Source: Deltaproteobacteria bacterium (lineage in GTDB: Bacteria > Desulfobacterota > Binatia > Binatales > Binataceae). From it: DNA of 37,886 nucleotides. Location of the stretch: contig PLDK01000031.1 of the NCBI GenBank assembly GCA_003135135.1, positions 1-37,886 on the forward strand, in the 5' to 3' direction. A program made the position numbers and the translations under genes. This document shows positions 17,286-25,375 of this stretch, piece by piece (positions within the stretch are counted from its first letter, which is position 1; each line of letters begins with the position of its first letter). Under the pieces are notes generated by a model. It did not search any database. It was not told the DNA's origin and saw only the letters and a program-made list of their open reading frames with translations.

Positions 17286-17309
17286 GCGGGGCCGCGCGAG
17301 CGGCCCCGC
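17286..17309 (+). other. GNRA-loop hairpin between dnaK and dnaJ
   Basis: A perfect 10-bp GC stem (17286-17295 with 17300-17309) with a GCGA tetraloop, directly after the dnaK stop. There is no following T-run, so it is more likely a partial terminator or an mRNA-stabilising barrier that sets DnaK above DnaJ output than a full terminator. Confidence 0.6.
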
Positions 17310-17364
17310 TCGTATGGAACGGACAATGGCGTCGCCTCGGATGTTCGCATAGAATCTGTGCGCG

Positions 17365-18498
17365 ATGCCGCCAGCACATAAACGCGACTATTACGAAATC
17401 CTCGGTGTCAATCGCGGCGCCGGCGAAGACGAACTGAAAAAGGCCTACCGTCGTCTCGCCATTCAGTTTCATCCCGATCGCAATCCCGGCAACAAAGAAT
17501 CCGAGGAGCGATTCAAGGAACTCAACGAGGCTTATCAGGTCCTCTCCGATCCCGAGCGGCGCGCGCAGTATGACCGCTTCGGTCACGCCGCCTTCCAGGG
17601 ACCGCAGGGTCCGGGCGGATTCGGCGGTTTCGACTTCAGTCAGGGCTTCGAGGAAGTTTTCTCCGACATCTTCGGCGATTTTTTCGGCACCGGTCGCGGA
17701 CGCTCGCGTTCGCGCACCCGGCGCGGCGACGACCTGCGCTACGATCTTGAAATCGAATTCGAAGAAGCGGCGCGCGGTATCGAGAAAGTCGTAAAGTTCC
17801 AGCGCCTGACTCAATGCGAAGCCTGCAACGGCACGCGCGCCCGCGGCGGCTCCAGCGGCGCGCGCCAGTGTCCCAATTGCCGCGGCAGCGGCCAGGTCCG
17901 CACGCAGCAGGGATTCTTTTCTATCTCAACCACCTGCGGGCAATGCCGCGGCGAGGGCATGATCATCTCCGACCCGTGCCCGAAGTGCCAGGGGCAGGGG
18001 CGAATCCGCAAGCACGAATCGCTCGCGGTGAAAATTCCGCCGGGCGTGGACAACGGCTCGCGGCTCAAGCTGCGCGGCGAGGGCGAGGCAGGCTACGGCG
18101 GCGGACCGCAAGGCGATCTCTACGTCGTCATTCACGTAAAAGAGCACCCGATGTTCGTGCGCCAGGACAACGACGTGATAATCGAAGCGCCGATCAGCTT
18201 CCCGCAGGCGGCGGTCGGCACCGAGATCGACGTGCCGACGCTCGAAGGCAAAGTCAAGCTCAAGATTCCGCCCGCCACGCAATCGGGAAAAATCCTGCGC
18301 CTCAAGGGCAAGGGCATCGTCGACCTTCATGGCTACGGCCGCGGCGATCAGCTCATCAAGGTAATCGTCGAAACGCCGCGCAGCTTGACCCCGCGCCAGC
18401 GCGAACTGCTCGAGGAGTTCGCCCAGCTCGACGGCAAGGCCGTCAACCATCCGCTCTCCAAAGGCTTCGTGGACAAGCTCAAGGAGATGTTCGGCTAA
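17365..18498 (+). CDS. dnaJ: Chaperone DnaJ (Hsp40, type I)
   Basis: A 377-residue full-length type I DnaJ. The J-domain (1-70) has YYEILGVNRGAGEDELKKAYRRLA and HPD (FHPDRNPGN). A Gly/Phe-rich region follows (GPQGPGGFGGFDFSQGF), then the zinc-binding domain with four motifs (CEACNGT, CPNCRGSG, CGQCRGEG, CPKCQGQG), then the two C-terminal substrate-binding domains. The first zinc motif is CxxCxGT rather than CxxCxGxG, a mild deviation. It is the last gene of the heat-shock cluster; the convergent aroE stop is only 14 bp away. Confidence 0.97.
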   Translation: MPPAHKRDYYEILGVNRGAGEDELKKAYRRLAIQFHPDRNPGNKESEERFKELNEAYQVLSDPERRAQYDRFGHAAFQGPQGPGGFGGFDFSQGFEEVFSDIFGDFFGTGRGRSRSRTRRGDDLRYDLEIEFEEAARGIEKVVKFQRLTQCEACNGTRARGGSSGARQCPNCRGSGQVRTQQGFFSISTTCGQCRGEGMIISDPCPKCQGQGRIRKHESLAVKIPPGVDNGSRLKLRGEGEAGYGGGPQGDLYVVIHVKEHPMFVRQDNDVIIEAPISFPQAAVGTEIDVPTLEGKVKLKIPPATQSGKILRLKGKGIVDLHGYGRGDQLIKVIVETPRSLTPRQRELLEEFAQLDGKAVNHPLSKGFVDKLKEMFG

Positions 18499-18512
18499 GC
18501 CTCTGCGTGCAG

Positions 18513-19391
18513 CTAACTTTGTGTCCGGCCCAGCTCGTTGAACAAAGCCGCGCGCATCACGCCCGCCGGCGGCGCGACTCGATTGAACAACTTGAACGCG
18601 AGCTCGCCCTGATTCACCAGCATCCCGGCGCCATCTACCGCGCGCCGGCCGGCGGCAATTGCAGGCTTCAGGAACGCGGTCGGCTCCCGCGAATAGATCA
18701 GATCGTAAAACAGACAATCGCCAGCGGTTGAACTGTAGTCGATTCGCGCGAATCGGCCCGTGGTCAGACCCATCGACGTCGCATTGACGATCAATCGCGC
18801 GTCGGAGAGCAGCTTGGAGTCCGTGAGCGCGTCCAGGCCACGAGGCTCGATTGCCCCTCGCACTATGCTCTTCGCCGAGAAGCGGCGCGCCAATGCCACG
18901 GCGCGAGCAGGGGTGCGATTGGCGATCATGACCCGATTCGCGCCCAGCCGGAAGCACGCGAGGACCGATGACGCCGCGCCACCGCCCGCGCCGATCACGA
19001 TCGCAAGCCGCCCGCGCAACTCGCATCCGAGATCGCGTAAGTCGCGCTCCAGCCCGCGCGCATCGGTATTGTCGCCGCGGAGTGCGCCGCGCCGATTCAC
19101 AACGCAATTGACGGCGCCGAGCATGCGCGCTTCTCCACTGAGGTCCTTGATGAGCCGGGCGGCAACTTCCTTGTGCGGCACGGTCAGATTTACGCCAATG
19201 ATTCCGAGCGGATGAATCGCACGAAGCGCTGCCGCGAGATTTTCGGACCTGACGCGAAACGCCACGTACGTTCGGTTTATGCCAAGCGCCGCGTAAGCGG
19301 CGTTGTGCATTGCGGGCGACTTGGAATGCCCGACGGGATCGCCAAAAATCGCCGCGACCGCGGCATCGGCATTGATTGCTGAAGATTTCAT
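18513..19391 (-). CDS. aroE: Shikimate dehydrogenase
   Basis: A 292-residue AroE, which reduces 3-dehydroshikimate to shikimate with NADPH in the aromatic amino acid pathway. Shikimate-binding residues are visible in GHSKSPAMHN (S23, S25), NLTVPHK (catalytic K74) and NTDARGLERDL (D110). The NADPH loop is IVIGAGGGAA followed by ANRTPARA (the NRT/R phosphate-binding motif), and NATSMGL is present. pyrE lies 48 bp upstream on the same strand, so the two may share a transcript. Confidence 0.96.
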   Translation of the reverse strand: MKSSAINADAAVAAIFGDPVGHSKSPAMHNAAYAALGINRTYVAFRVRSENLAAALRAIHPLGIIGVNLTVPHKEVAARLIKDLSGEARMLGAVNCVVNRRGALRGDNTDARGLERDLRDLGCELRGRLAIVIGAGGGAASSVLACFRLGANRVMIANRTPARAVALARRFSAKSIVRGAIEPRGLDALTDSKLLSDARLIVNATSMGLTTGRFARIDYSSTAGDCLFYDLIYSREPTAFLKPAIAAGRRAVDGAGMLVNQGELAFKLFNRVAPPAGVMRAALFNELGRTQS

Positions 19392-19439
19392 GGGCTGCCG
19401 GCCAGAACCGTTCGATCGGATCGTCAGTAAAAAGTGAAA

Positions 19440-20006
19440 TCAGACGGGATGAGCGGCGCGCTCGGCGCGCACCTCTTCCGCGGTGAATACCCAGCTGTAT
19501 TTCAATCCCGCGCGCGCAAACGCCTCGACCGCGCCCTCGCCGCGTTCCACCAGCGCGATTGCCGCGATTACGTTTGCGCCCGCCTCGCGCATCGCAGCCA
19601 CCGCTTGCAGGCTCGATCCTCCGGTAGTGATCGTATCGTCGATCACGGCGGTCTTCAGGCCGGGCTTGAACGCGCCCTCGATGATTTGTTGCAGCCCGTG
19701 CTGCTTGGTTTCCTTGCGCACGAAAAACCCGCGAAGATTGATGCCGCCGCGATGCGCCGCCGCCATCACCGCGTCAGTCACGGGCAACGCGCCGACCGCC
19801 ATGCCGCCGATTTGTTCGACGCCCGCCGCCGTCGCGAGTTCCAGCACCAGTTCTCCGGCCAGGTACGCGCCACGCGGAATGTACAGCGTGCGTTTGCAAT
19901 CAACGTAGTAGTTGGACGCGCGTCCCGATGAGAGCGTGAGCTGGCGCTCGAAATACGACTCCCGGGCGAGCATCGCAAGCAGTTCGCGGCGTTCTTCGGA
20001 TCTCAT
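19440..20006 (-). CDS. pyrE: Orotate phosphoribosyltransferase
   Basis: A 188-residue PyrE, which makes orotidine monophosphate from orotate and PRPP in pyrimidine synthesis. The N-terminal hood (LTLSSGRASNYYVDCKRTL) and the PRPP loop VIDDTITTGGSS (D123, D124) are both intact; FFVRKETKQHG is the catalytic flexible loop. Length is normal for the family. It precedes aroE and is divergent from the type III polyketide synthase, with 193 bp between. Confidence 0.96.
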   Translation of the reverse strand: MRSEERRELLAMLARESYFERQLTLSSGRASNYYVDCKRTLYIPRGAYLAGELVLELATAAGVEQIGGMAVGALPVTDAVMAAAHRGGINLRGFFVRKETKQHGLQQIIEGAFKPGLKTAVIDDTITTGGSSLQAVAAMREAGANVIAAIALVERGEGAVEAFARAGLKYSWVFTAEEVRAERAAHPV

Positions 20007-20052
20007 AATTGAAGGGTGATCTTAACGGATGTAACGCGGGGTACAAGAGCGG

Positions 20053-20058
20053 TATAAT
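20053..20058 (+). promoter_or_regulatory. Candidate -10 element upstream of the type III PKS
   Basis: A perfect TATAAT in the 193-bp divergent gap. With a 17-bp spacer the -35 would be TGTAAC, which is weak, so the promoter may need an activator. The leader to the ATG at 20200 would be ~135 nt; an AAGGAG at 20155-20160 lies too far from it to serve as its ribosome-binding site. Confidence 0.4.
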
Positions 20059-20199
20059 AAATGTCATCCTGTTGATAGCGTCAAACACGCCCGAACCGAA
20101 CCCTGACCGAATAGCTCCAGCTCAACGGATCGTGTTAGGGTTCGCCGGGCAGCAAAGGAGAGGCATCGCTGTCGCCACGGGTTCCGCAACTCGGGCGCC

Positions 20200-21279
20200 A
20201 TGCGACCATCAGTGATTAGCAACGATTCACCCCGTGTGATCGGAACCGGCACTGCGTTACCCGTCAACTACGTCGATCAGGAAGAACTGACCTCGCGCCT
20301 GCGCGAGCTATGGGAGAAGCGCTACTCGGATCTGCGCCGCTTCGACAAAATCCAGGGCGCGCTCGGAATCACCGGGCGCCATCTTGCCCTGCCCATCGAG
20401 GAATACCTCCCGCTCGACACCTTCGCCAAGACCAACGACGCGTGGCTGCGCGTTGCGCCCGAAATCGGAACCGTGGCGGCTGAACTCGCACTCGAACGCG
20501 CCGGCCTGAAGCCTCGCGACGTCGATCATTTATTCTTCGTCACCGTCACTGGCATCGCCGTTCCGAGCATCGACACTCGCGTCATCAGTGCGCTTGGGAT
20601 GCGCAAGGAAATCAAGCGCACTCCGATCTTCGGGCTCGGATGCGTGGCGGGAGCGGCCGGCACGGCACGCGCGGCAGACTATATCCGCGCGTATCCGTCG
20701 GAAGTCGCGATGCTGCTGTCGGTCGAGTTGTGCTCGCTCACGCTGCAACGCGAGGATCTTTCGATAGCCAACGTTATCGCGTCCGGGCTGTTCGGCGACG
20801 GCGCCGCCGCGATGCTGATAGGCGGCAATACCCCGGCGGCGACCGGCCCGCAGGTAATCGCGACGCGTTCGCTCGTCTTTCCAAACACCGAAGAGATTCT
20901 CGGCTGGGAGATCGTGGACAGCGGCTTCAAAATCGTTCTGTCGTCGAAGCTCACCGACCTCGTCCGCGCCAATATCCTCGACGAAGTTGATTCATTCCTT
21001 GCGACGCAACAAATCGACCGCTCGGATATCCGCCACTGGATCGCGCACGCCGGCGGCCCCAAGGTGCTCGAGACCCTCGAGGGCGCGCTGGCTCTCCCCG
21101 AGGCCGCGCTGGCGCGTTCGTGGCGCTCGCTGCAATCGGTCGGAAATCTCTCGTCCGCGTCGGTGATGTTCATTCTCGACGAATTGCTGGAGGACAACGC
21201 CGCCGCTCCCGGCGACTACGGCCTGATCATCGGGATGGGTCCGGGGTTCTCGGTCGAGCTGGTTCTTCTGAAGTGGTGA
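20200..21279 (+). CDS. Type III polyketide synthase
   Basis: A 359-residue chalcone/stilbene synthase-fold ketosynthase, which condenses an acyl-CoA starter with malonyl-CoA units without an acyl carrier protein. The catalytic triad is intact: C148 in FGLGCVAGAAG, H283 in IAHAGGPKVL and N316 in SVGNLSSASV. The C-terminal GMGPGF loop is present. Bacterial enzymes of this type often make alkylpyrones or alkylresorcinols. An isoprenylcysteine-methyltransferase-like gene starts only 10 bp later, the same pairing as Bacillus BpsA-BpsB, whose products are alkylpyrone methyl ethers; the product here is inferred by that analogy. An in-frame GTG (20212) is an alternative start. Confidence 0.93.
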   Translation: MRPSVISNDSPRVIGTGTALPVNYVDQEELTSRLRELWEKRYSDLRRFDKIQGALGITGRHLALPIEEYLPLDTFAKTNDAWLRVAPEIGTVAAELALERAGLKPRDVDHLFFVTVTGIAVPSIDTRVISALGMRKEIKRTPIFGLGCVAGAAGTARAADYIRAYPSEVAMLLSVELCSLTLQREDLSIANVIASGLFGDGAAAMLIGGNTPAATGPQVIATRSLVFPNTEEILGWEIVDSGFKIVLSSKLTDLVRANILDEVDSFLATQQIDRSDIRHWIAHAGGPKVLETLEGALALPEAALARSWRSLQSVGNLSSASVMFILDELLEDNAAAPGDYGLIIGMGPGFSVELVLLKW

Positions 21280-21289
21280 TCGAGCTTAA

Positions 21290-21868
21290 GTGTTGATCTC
21301 GCTTCGCACCTATCTGCTGATCCTCGCGCTGCTGGTCGTCGAGCGGGTCTTCGAGATCGATCGCGCGCGCCGCAATGCGCGCCGTGCGTTCCAGCACGGT
21401 GCTGTCGAAGTCGGGCAGGCGCACTATTGCGTGATGGTCGTATTTCACGCTCTGTTCATCGTGTCATGCGCAGCCGAGGCGGCATTTTTTCCGCACGCAT
21501 TTGCGCCCGCGGTGGCGTGGCTCGCGCTGTCGGCTGAAATCGTCGCGCAAGCGCTTCGCTACTGGGCGGTTGTGACTCTCGGCGATCGATGGAACACGCG
21601 AATCATCGTGAGTCCCGACCGCGCCCCCGCGACCGACGGACCCTATCGCTTCATGCGCCATCCCAACTATCTTGCGGTCGTCGTCGAGATCGCGGCCGTG
21701 CCGATGATCGGCGGCGCGATCTTCACGGCGATCGCGTTCTCGATAGGCAACGCTCTGATTCTCGCCGTGCGAATTCCGGCCGAGGAATGCGCGATGGGCG
21801 GGCGATACGCCGACGCGCTCGGCTCGCGCCGCCGTTTTTTCCCCGGCTTGCGGCACGGGCCAGGATAG
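21290..21868 (+). CDS. Isoprenylcysteine-carboxyl-methyltransferase-like membrane protein
   Basis: A 192-residue integral membrane protein of the ICMT/phospholipid-methyltransferase group. It has four or so hydrophobic segments, and the conserved SAM-binding region near the C-terminus: RWNTRIIV, GPYRFMRHPNYLAVVVE, PAEECAMGGRYAD. Start is GTG at 21290 (TTG at 21293 is in frame). It follows the type III PKS by 10 bp and most likely O-methylates its pyrone or resorcinol product, as BpsB does in Bacillus; that is inference from synteny. Confidence 0.82.
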   Translation: MLISLRTYLLILALLVVERVFEIDRARRNARRAFQHGAVEVGQAHYCVMVVFHALFIVSCAAEAAFFPHAFAPAVAWLALSAEIVAQALRYWAVVTLGDRWNTRIIVSPDRAPATDGPYRFMRHPNYLAVVVEIAAVPMIGGAIFTAIAFSIGNALILAVRIPAEECAMGGRYADALGSRRRFFPGLRHGPG

Positions 21869-21941
21869 CCGCGCAATATCGCGCCCTGCTGCGCGATTGC
21901 GCAACATTCGCTCTGCGCGCGATGCCTGCTATCATCGCGCC

Positions 21942-22619
21942 GTGTTTTTCGCGCCATTCCTCTTTTTCTACGCGATCGTCTTCTTCTTCGTCCTCGCGTT
22001 CTTTTTTCTCCTGCTCGAAATCCACGTCATCAACTACGCATTCGTGACGATCGGCCTGCCACCCGAACTGGCCTTCACCGCTCTGCTCGTGAGTCTCGTC
22101 GGCAGTTACATCAATATTCCCATCGCGCGCATTGCCACCGGCCGGCCGCATCCCGCCGCGGTGATCCGCAGTTTCGGTGTTCGCTACAGAGTGCCGATTC
22201 GCTACGCCACCGACTCGACCATCATCGCCGTAAATGTCGGCGGTGCGATCGTGCCCGTACTGATCTCGGCGTACTTGCTGATGCAGATGCCGGCGATAAT
22301 CGTCCCCGCGTTGATCGGAGTCGCGATCGTTACTGCCATCGTGCATCGTTTCGCGATGCCGGTTCCCGGGCTGGGAATCGCGACCCCGATGTTGATTCCG
22401 CCGATCGTCGCCGCCGCCTGCGGCTACTTCCTCGGCTCTTCACAGCATCATCGCGACGCCGTCGCATTCGTCAGCGGCGTGATAGGCACGCTCGTCGGCG
22501 CGGACCTGCTCAACCTGCGCAACCTGCGCAATTTGGGCGCGCCGGTCACTTCGATTGGCGGCGCCGGCACCTTCGACGGGATCTTCCTGACCGGAATCGT
22601 CGCTGTGCTATTGGCGTGA
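21942..22619 (+). CDS. DUF1614 membrane protein
   Basis: A ~225-residue, highly hydrophobic protein of the DUF1614 family (recognised by the repeated LVGSYINIPIAR and GGAIVPVLISAYLL patterns). The start is set at the GTG 21942; an upstream in-frame TTG (21897) gives a basic, non-membrane lead that overlaps no conserved part. The last residues, GGAGTFDGIFLTGIVAVLLA, are a typical DUF1614 end. Function unknown. It follows the PKS pair by 73 bp on the same strand; whether it belongs to that operon is uncertain. The end is 10 bp from the convergent DUF35 gene. Confidence 0.8.
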   Translation: MFFAPFLFFYAIVFFFVLAFFFLLLEIHVINYAFVTIGLPPELAFTALLVSLVGSYINIPIARIATGRPHPAAVIRSFGVRYRVPIRYATDSTIIAVNVGGAIVPVLISAYLLMQMPAIIVPALIGVAIVTAIVHRFAMPVPGLGIATPMLIPPIVAAACGYFLGSSQHHRDAVAFVSGVIGTLVGADLLNLRNLRNLGAPVTSIGGAGTFDGIFLTGIVAVLLA

Positions 22620-22629
22620 GCGCGGAAAT

Positions 22630-23031
22630 TTACGCCGGCTTGAACTTCACCAGCGTGTGATCCGGCGTCACATCGTCGAAGCAGACCTCGACCGGCATCT
22701 CGACGCGCACATCCTCCGGCGACGCGACGATATTACTCGTCATGCGCGGCCCCTCGGCCAGTTCGACGATCGCCAGCACGTACGGCGCGTCGGAAAACGC
22801 CCGGCTCGACGCTCGCCGCACGACCGTAAAGCTGTACACCTTGCCGCGCCCGCTCACGCGCTCCCACGCAAGCTTGTCCGAGAAGCATTTTGGACATCGA
22901 TCGCGCGGATAGTAGATGAACGCGCGGCACGCGCCGCAGCGCTGAAGCGTCAGCTCGTGGCGCCGCGCCGCCTCCCAAAACGGCCGGCTGGTTGGCGATG
23001 GCTTCGGAAGCGGTTTGTAGTACTCGCTCAT
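22630..23031 (-). CDS. DUF35 zinc-ribbon/OB-fold acyl-CoA-associated protein
   Basis: A 133-residue protein of the DUF35 (ChsH2 C-terminal type) family. The rubredoxin-like zinc ribbon is RCGACRAFIYYPRDRCPKC (C32, C35, C46, C49), followed by an OB-fold with WERVSGRGKVYSFTVV and VCFDDVTPDHTLVKF. The ATG at 23031 overlaps the stop of the thiolase-like gene (ATGA), so the two proteins are made together. DUF35 domains are known to form complexes with thiolase-fold Ltp proteins and to be needed for their activity (ChsH2/Ltp2), which fits here. Confidence 0.92.
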   Translation of the reverse strand: MSEYYKPLPKPSPTSRPFWEAARRHELTLQRCGACRAFIYYPRDRCPKCFSDKLAWERVSGRGKVYSFTVVRRASSRAFSDAPYVLAIVELAEGPRMTSNIVASPEDVRVEMPVEVCFDDVTPDHTLVKFKPA

Positions 23032-24185
23032 GATCTGCGCTCCAGCACGAGACTTGACTGCTCGCTCATGATTCCGCCGTTGCCGTTGACGTAGCCGAGC
23101 GCCGCGCCCTTGACCTGGCGCTCGCCGCCGCGTCCCATCAACTGCCTTATCGCTTCCGTCACGTGACTCATGCCGCCCGCCAGCCCCGCCTGGCCGAACG
23201 ACAATTGCCCGCCGTGCGTGTTGCACGGAAAGTCCCCCGCGTACGTCAGGTCGTGCTCCATCACGAACGGTCCGCCCTGGCCCTTCTTGCAAAAGCCCGC
23301 GTCCTCGAGCGTGACGATCACGGTGATCGTGTAGCAGTCGTAGGGACACGCGATGTCCATGTCCTTCGGTTGCAGACCCGCCATCTTGAACGCGGCGGCC
23401 GCCGCCGGCTTAATCGGCGATTCGGTGATCGACGGCGCATACGTGATCGTCGAATGATTGGCGTACTCGCCCGCCCCGAGCAGCCATATCGGCGGATTCT
23501 TTGCGCGCTTCGCCAGCTCGGGCGACGCGACAATTATCGCTGCGCCGCCGCTCACCGGGCTTACGATTTCATATAGATGAAGCGGATCGACGATCATCCG
23601 CGAGTTCAGCACGTCGTCGATCGTAAGCGCCTTGTCATTGAATGTCGCCAGCGGATTCTTGAGCGCGCTGGTTCGCTGATCGACCGCGACCTTCGCCATC
23701 TGCCGCGCCGTGGTGCCGTATTCATGCATATGGCGATGCGCGATCATCGCGTAGCCGCAATTGGCGCCGATATTCCCATACGGCGCCTCGAACTCGCGCT
23801 GCACCGATATCACCGGCGGGCGCTGGTCGCCGACCTTGTTCAAATCCGCGACGATGCACAACACCGCGTTGCACATTCCCGCGTCGATCGCCGCCGCCGC
23901 GCGCCAGATCATCCCAGCCGGGCTCGCGCCGCCGATATCGACCTGGTTCAGCATCCGCACGTTCAGCCCCAGCACCTCGGCCGCGCTCGCCGGGTAAATC
24001 ATCCCCGGGTCCGAAAACGGCACGCCGACGAGGAAGCCGTCGATGTCTTTCTTCTCCAGCCCCGCGTCCGCGATCGCTTCGGCCGCCACCCGCGCCATCA
24101 GTCCGAGCGCGGTGAGGTCGCCGGGTTCCTTGACCGGTTTGAGTTCGCCAATTCCAATTGCCGCGGCTTTTCCCTTCAGACTCAA
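23028..24185 (-). CDS. Thiolase-fold lipid-transfer protein without catalytic Cys/His (Ltp2-like)
   Basis: A 385-residue thiolase-superfamily protein of the Ltp/SCP2 branch. By alignment with the intact thiolase at 26323-27519, the nucleophilic Cys position is G86 (DIGGASPAG), the NEAF/HDCF-type His is Y282 (PYDCYT), and the GHP histidine is Q332 (SFGQAGLAGG). It thus cannot be a normal thiolase and resembles Ltp2 retro-aldolases, in which tyrosines are catalytic. The adjacent DUF35 gene supports this: Ltp2-DUF35 complexes cleave beta-hydroxy acyl-CoA side chains (e.g. steroid 17-hydroxy intermediates). Start TTG with GGAGG 10 nt upstream. Substrate unknown; the aldolase call is inference. 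Confidence 0.88.
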   Translation of the reverse strand: MSLKGKAAAIGIGELKPVKEPGDLTALGLMARVAAEAIADAGLEKKDIDGFLVGVPFSDPGMIYPASAAEVLGLNVRMLNQVDIGGASPAGMIWRAAAAIDAGMCNAVLCIVADLNKVGDQRPPVISVQREFEAPYGNIGANCGYAMIAHRHMHEYGTTARQMAKVAVDQRTSALKNPLATFNDKALTIDDVLNSRMIVDPLHLYEIVSPVSGGAAIIVASPELAKRAKNPPIWLLGAGEYANHSTITYAPSITESPIKPAAAAAFKMAGLQPKDMDIACPYDCYTITVIVTLEDAGFCKKGQGGPFVMEHDLTYAGDFPCNTHGGQLSFGQAGLAGGMSHVTEAIRQLMGRGGERQVKGAALGYVNGNGGIMSEQSSLVLERRS

Positions 24186-24341
24186 TTCGCATCCACCTCC
24201 CGCGTTTGCGTTTTCAAGTTCGCGCGTGGGCGCATCTCGATCACGATTACCACAAATTGCGTCTTGGGGGTCTGCCGCCCACGCGGTTCAATTCGGTGAA
24301 AAAATCTTGTAGTTTTGTTTGTTCGAGGTGCTTTTAACGAA

Positions 24342-24521
24342 ATGGCATTTATCATCTGTGACGACCATAACCTTGACGTCGAGGCCGACGGGATCGACAA
24401 CGCCGTCGCGAAGCAGTTGATGCTGACCGACGCAAAACCAGGCGCAACCCCGATCGAAAAAGAGATCATCGAGTTCGGGATTAAACATCGCAACTGCAGC
24501 ATCCGGATTCTCGCCGGCTAG
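24342..24521 (+). CDS. Small hypothetical protein
   Basis: A 59-residue acidic/basic mixed protein (MAFIICDDHNLDVEADG..., ending HRNCSIRILAG). The ATG at 24342 has GAGGTG about 11 nt upstream. It sits between the divergent Ltp-like gene and the tRNA. No domain recognised; it could be a small regulatory or accessory protein, and the call rests on start context and codon composition only. Confidence 0.4.
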   Translation: MAFIICDDHNLDVEADGIDNAVAKQLMLTDAKPGATPIEKEIIEFGIKHRNCSIRILAG

Positions 24522-24614
24522 TTTTGGATCGGAATCGAGTCCGCGACGCAATCGCCGGCTCGATTCCGGGAGCATGGCTTCCACACGCCCGCGCGCATTT
24601 TAATGCGTTCGATG

Positions 24615-24642
24615 TTGACCGGCTGACCGACCGGCAGATACA
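24615..24642 (+). promoter_or_regulatory. Candidate tRNA promoter
   Basis: TTGACC (24615-24620), 16-bp spacer, GATACA (24637-24642). The -10 is weak (3/6). A 7-bp inverted repeat (24631-24637 with 24643-24649) overlaps it. The predicted start coincides with the first tRNA base, 24650. Confidence 0.35.
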
Positions 24643-24649
24643 CTGCCGG

Positions 24650-24726
24650 GGCGGGGTGGAGCAGTCTGGTAGCTCGCCGGGCTCATAACCCGGAGGTCGA
24701 AGGTTCAAATCCTTCCCCCGCAACCA
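24650..24726 (+). tRNA. Initiator tRNA-fMet (CAT)
   Basis: A 77-nt tRNA with encoded CCA (24724-24726). Anticodon CAT at 24684-24686. Initiator features are all present: three consecutive G:C pairs next to the anticodon loop (CCGGG/CCCGG), A11:T24 in the D stem (GAGC/GCTC), and a non-pairing 1:72 position. The 1:72 mismatch is G:A here rather than the common C:A. The acceptor arm (positions 2-7 with 66-71), T arm and D arm all pair perfectly. It is a single copy in this window and borders an accessory patch. Confidence 0.97.
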
Positions 24727-24769
24727 TTCGACCCGGTCGGACATCAGACTTTGAAATTTTAATCGCGCG

Positions 24770-25375
24770 ATGAAATCATCAGAACAGAAGGCGCAAAAGG
24801 CATTCGAGCTTCGTGATTCGCGCGATATGCTCAAGAAATCGCATTCGTAATTGAACAACCTGTTCTGCCGCCAGCGTTATGACGTTGAGGCGTGCCGGTA
24901 TCACGCATTTAATTGTGCCGTCACCGCATGGCACGTGACGAACTGGTTATGGTGGGACATCACTCCCGATGTAAAGGCCAGACTAGAGGAGAAGATTCAA
25001 AGGAAGCTGAATCGGTTTGAGAAATTTCAAGACTATGTTGGTGAGGATTGCCCGTCGCTCAACCTGTGCCGTCAGATCGCGAACGGCTCGAAGCATTGCC
25101 TACTGATGCATAACCCCGACCCGGCGATTTCGGCAAGCATTAGCAAAGGCGAAGGATACAACTACGGCAATCCGATCATCAAGGAAGGCGACACCCCGCA
25201 TCTGGCGGACAAGGTATTTTTCGCTGGATTATTTTGGTTTCAGGCATTTCTCCGCGAATGGAATATTTTCCCTGAGGAGCCGTTCGCGCCGTCCGGTGAT
25301 GGGCCTAACGGCCGAGATCGGTCAAAACAAATTCGTACGCCCAAGATAGTTGCCCGGTCTTATCCTCACTTATAG
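24770..25375 (+). pseudogene. Hypothetical gene interrupted by an in-frame stop
   Basis: From ATG 24770 the frame reads 26 codons (starting MKSSEQKAQKAFELRD), meets TAA at 24848-24850 and continues in the same frame for another 174 codons to the stop at 25375. The downstream part is clearly coding (HAFNCAVTAWHVTNWLW, LCRQIANGSKH), and the upstream part fits as its N-terminus. Either a nonsense mutation has split the gene, or the second part initiates at the TTG right after the stop (no Shine-Dalgarno). The composition is lower in GC than its neighbours. It sits 43 bp downstream of tRNA-fMet. The family is not one I can name; the AFN..VTAWH.x.W pattern resembles uncharacterised accessory proteins. 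Confidence 0.6.

Noticed and set aside
22630-23349. Long 239-codon reading frame containing the DUF35 gene
   Set aside because: The first part runs antisense-frame through the thiolase-like gene; the ATG at 23031 with ATGA overlap is the real start.
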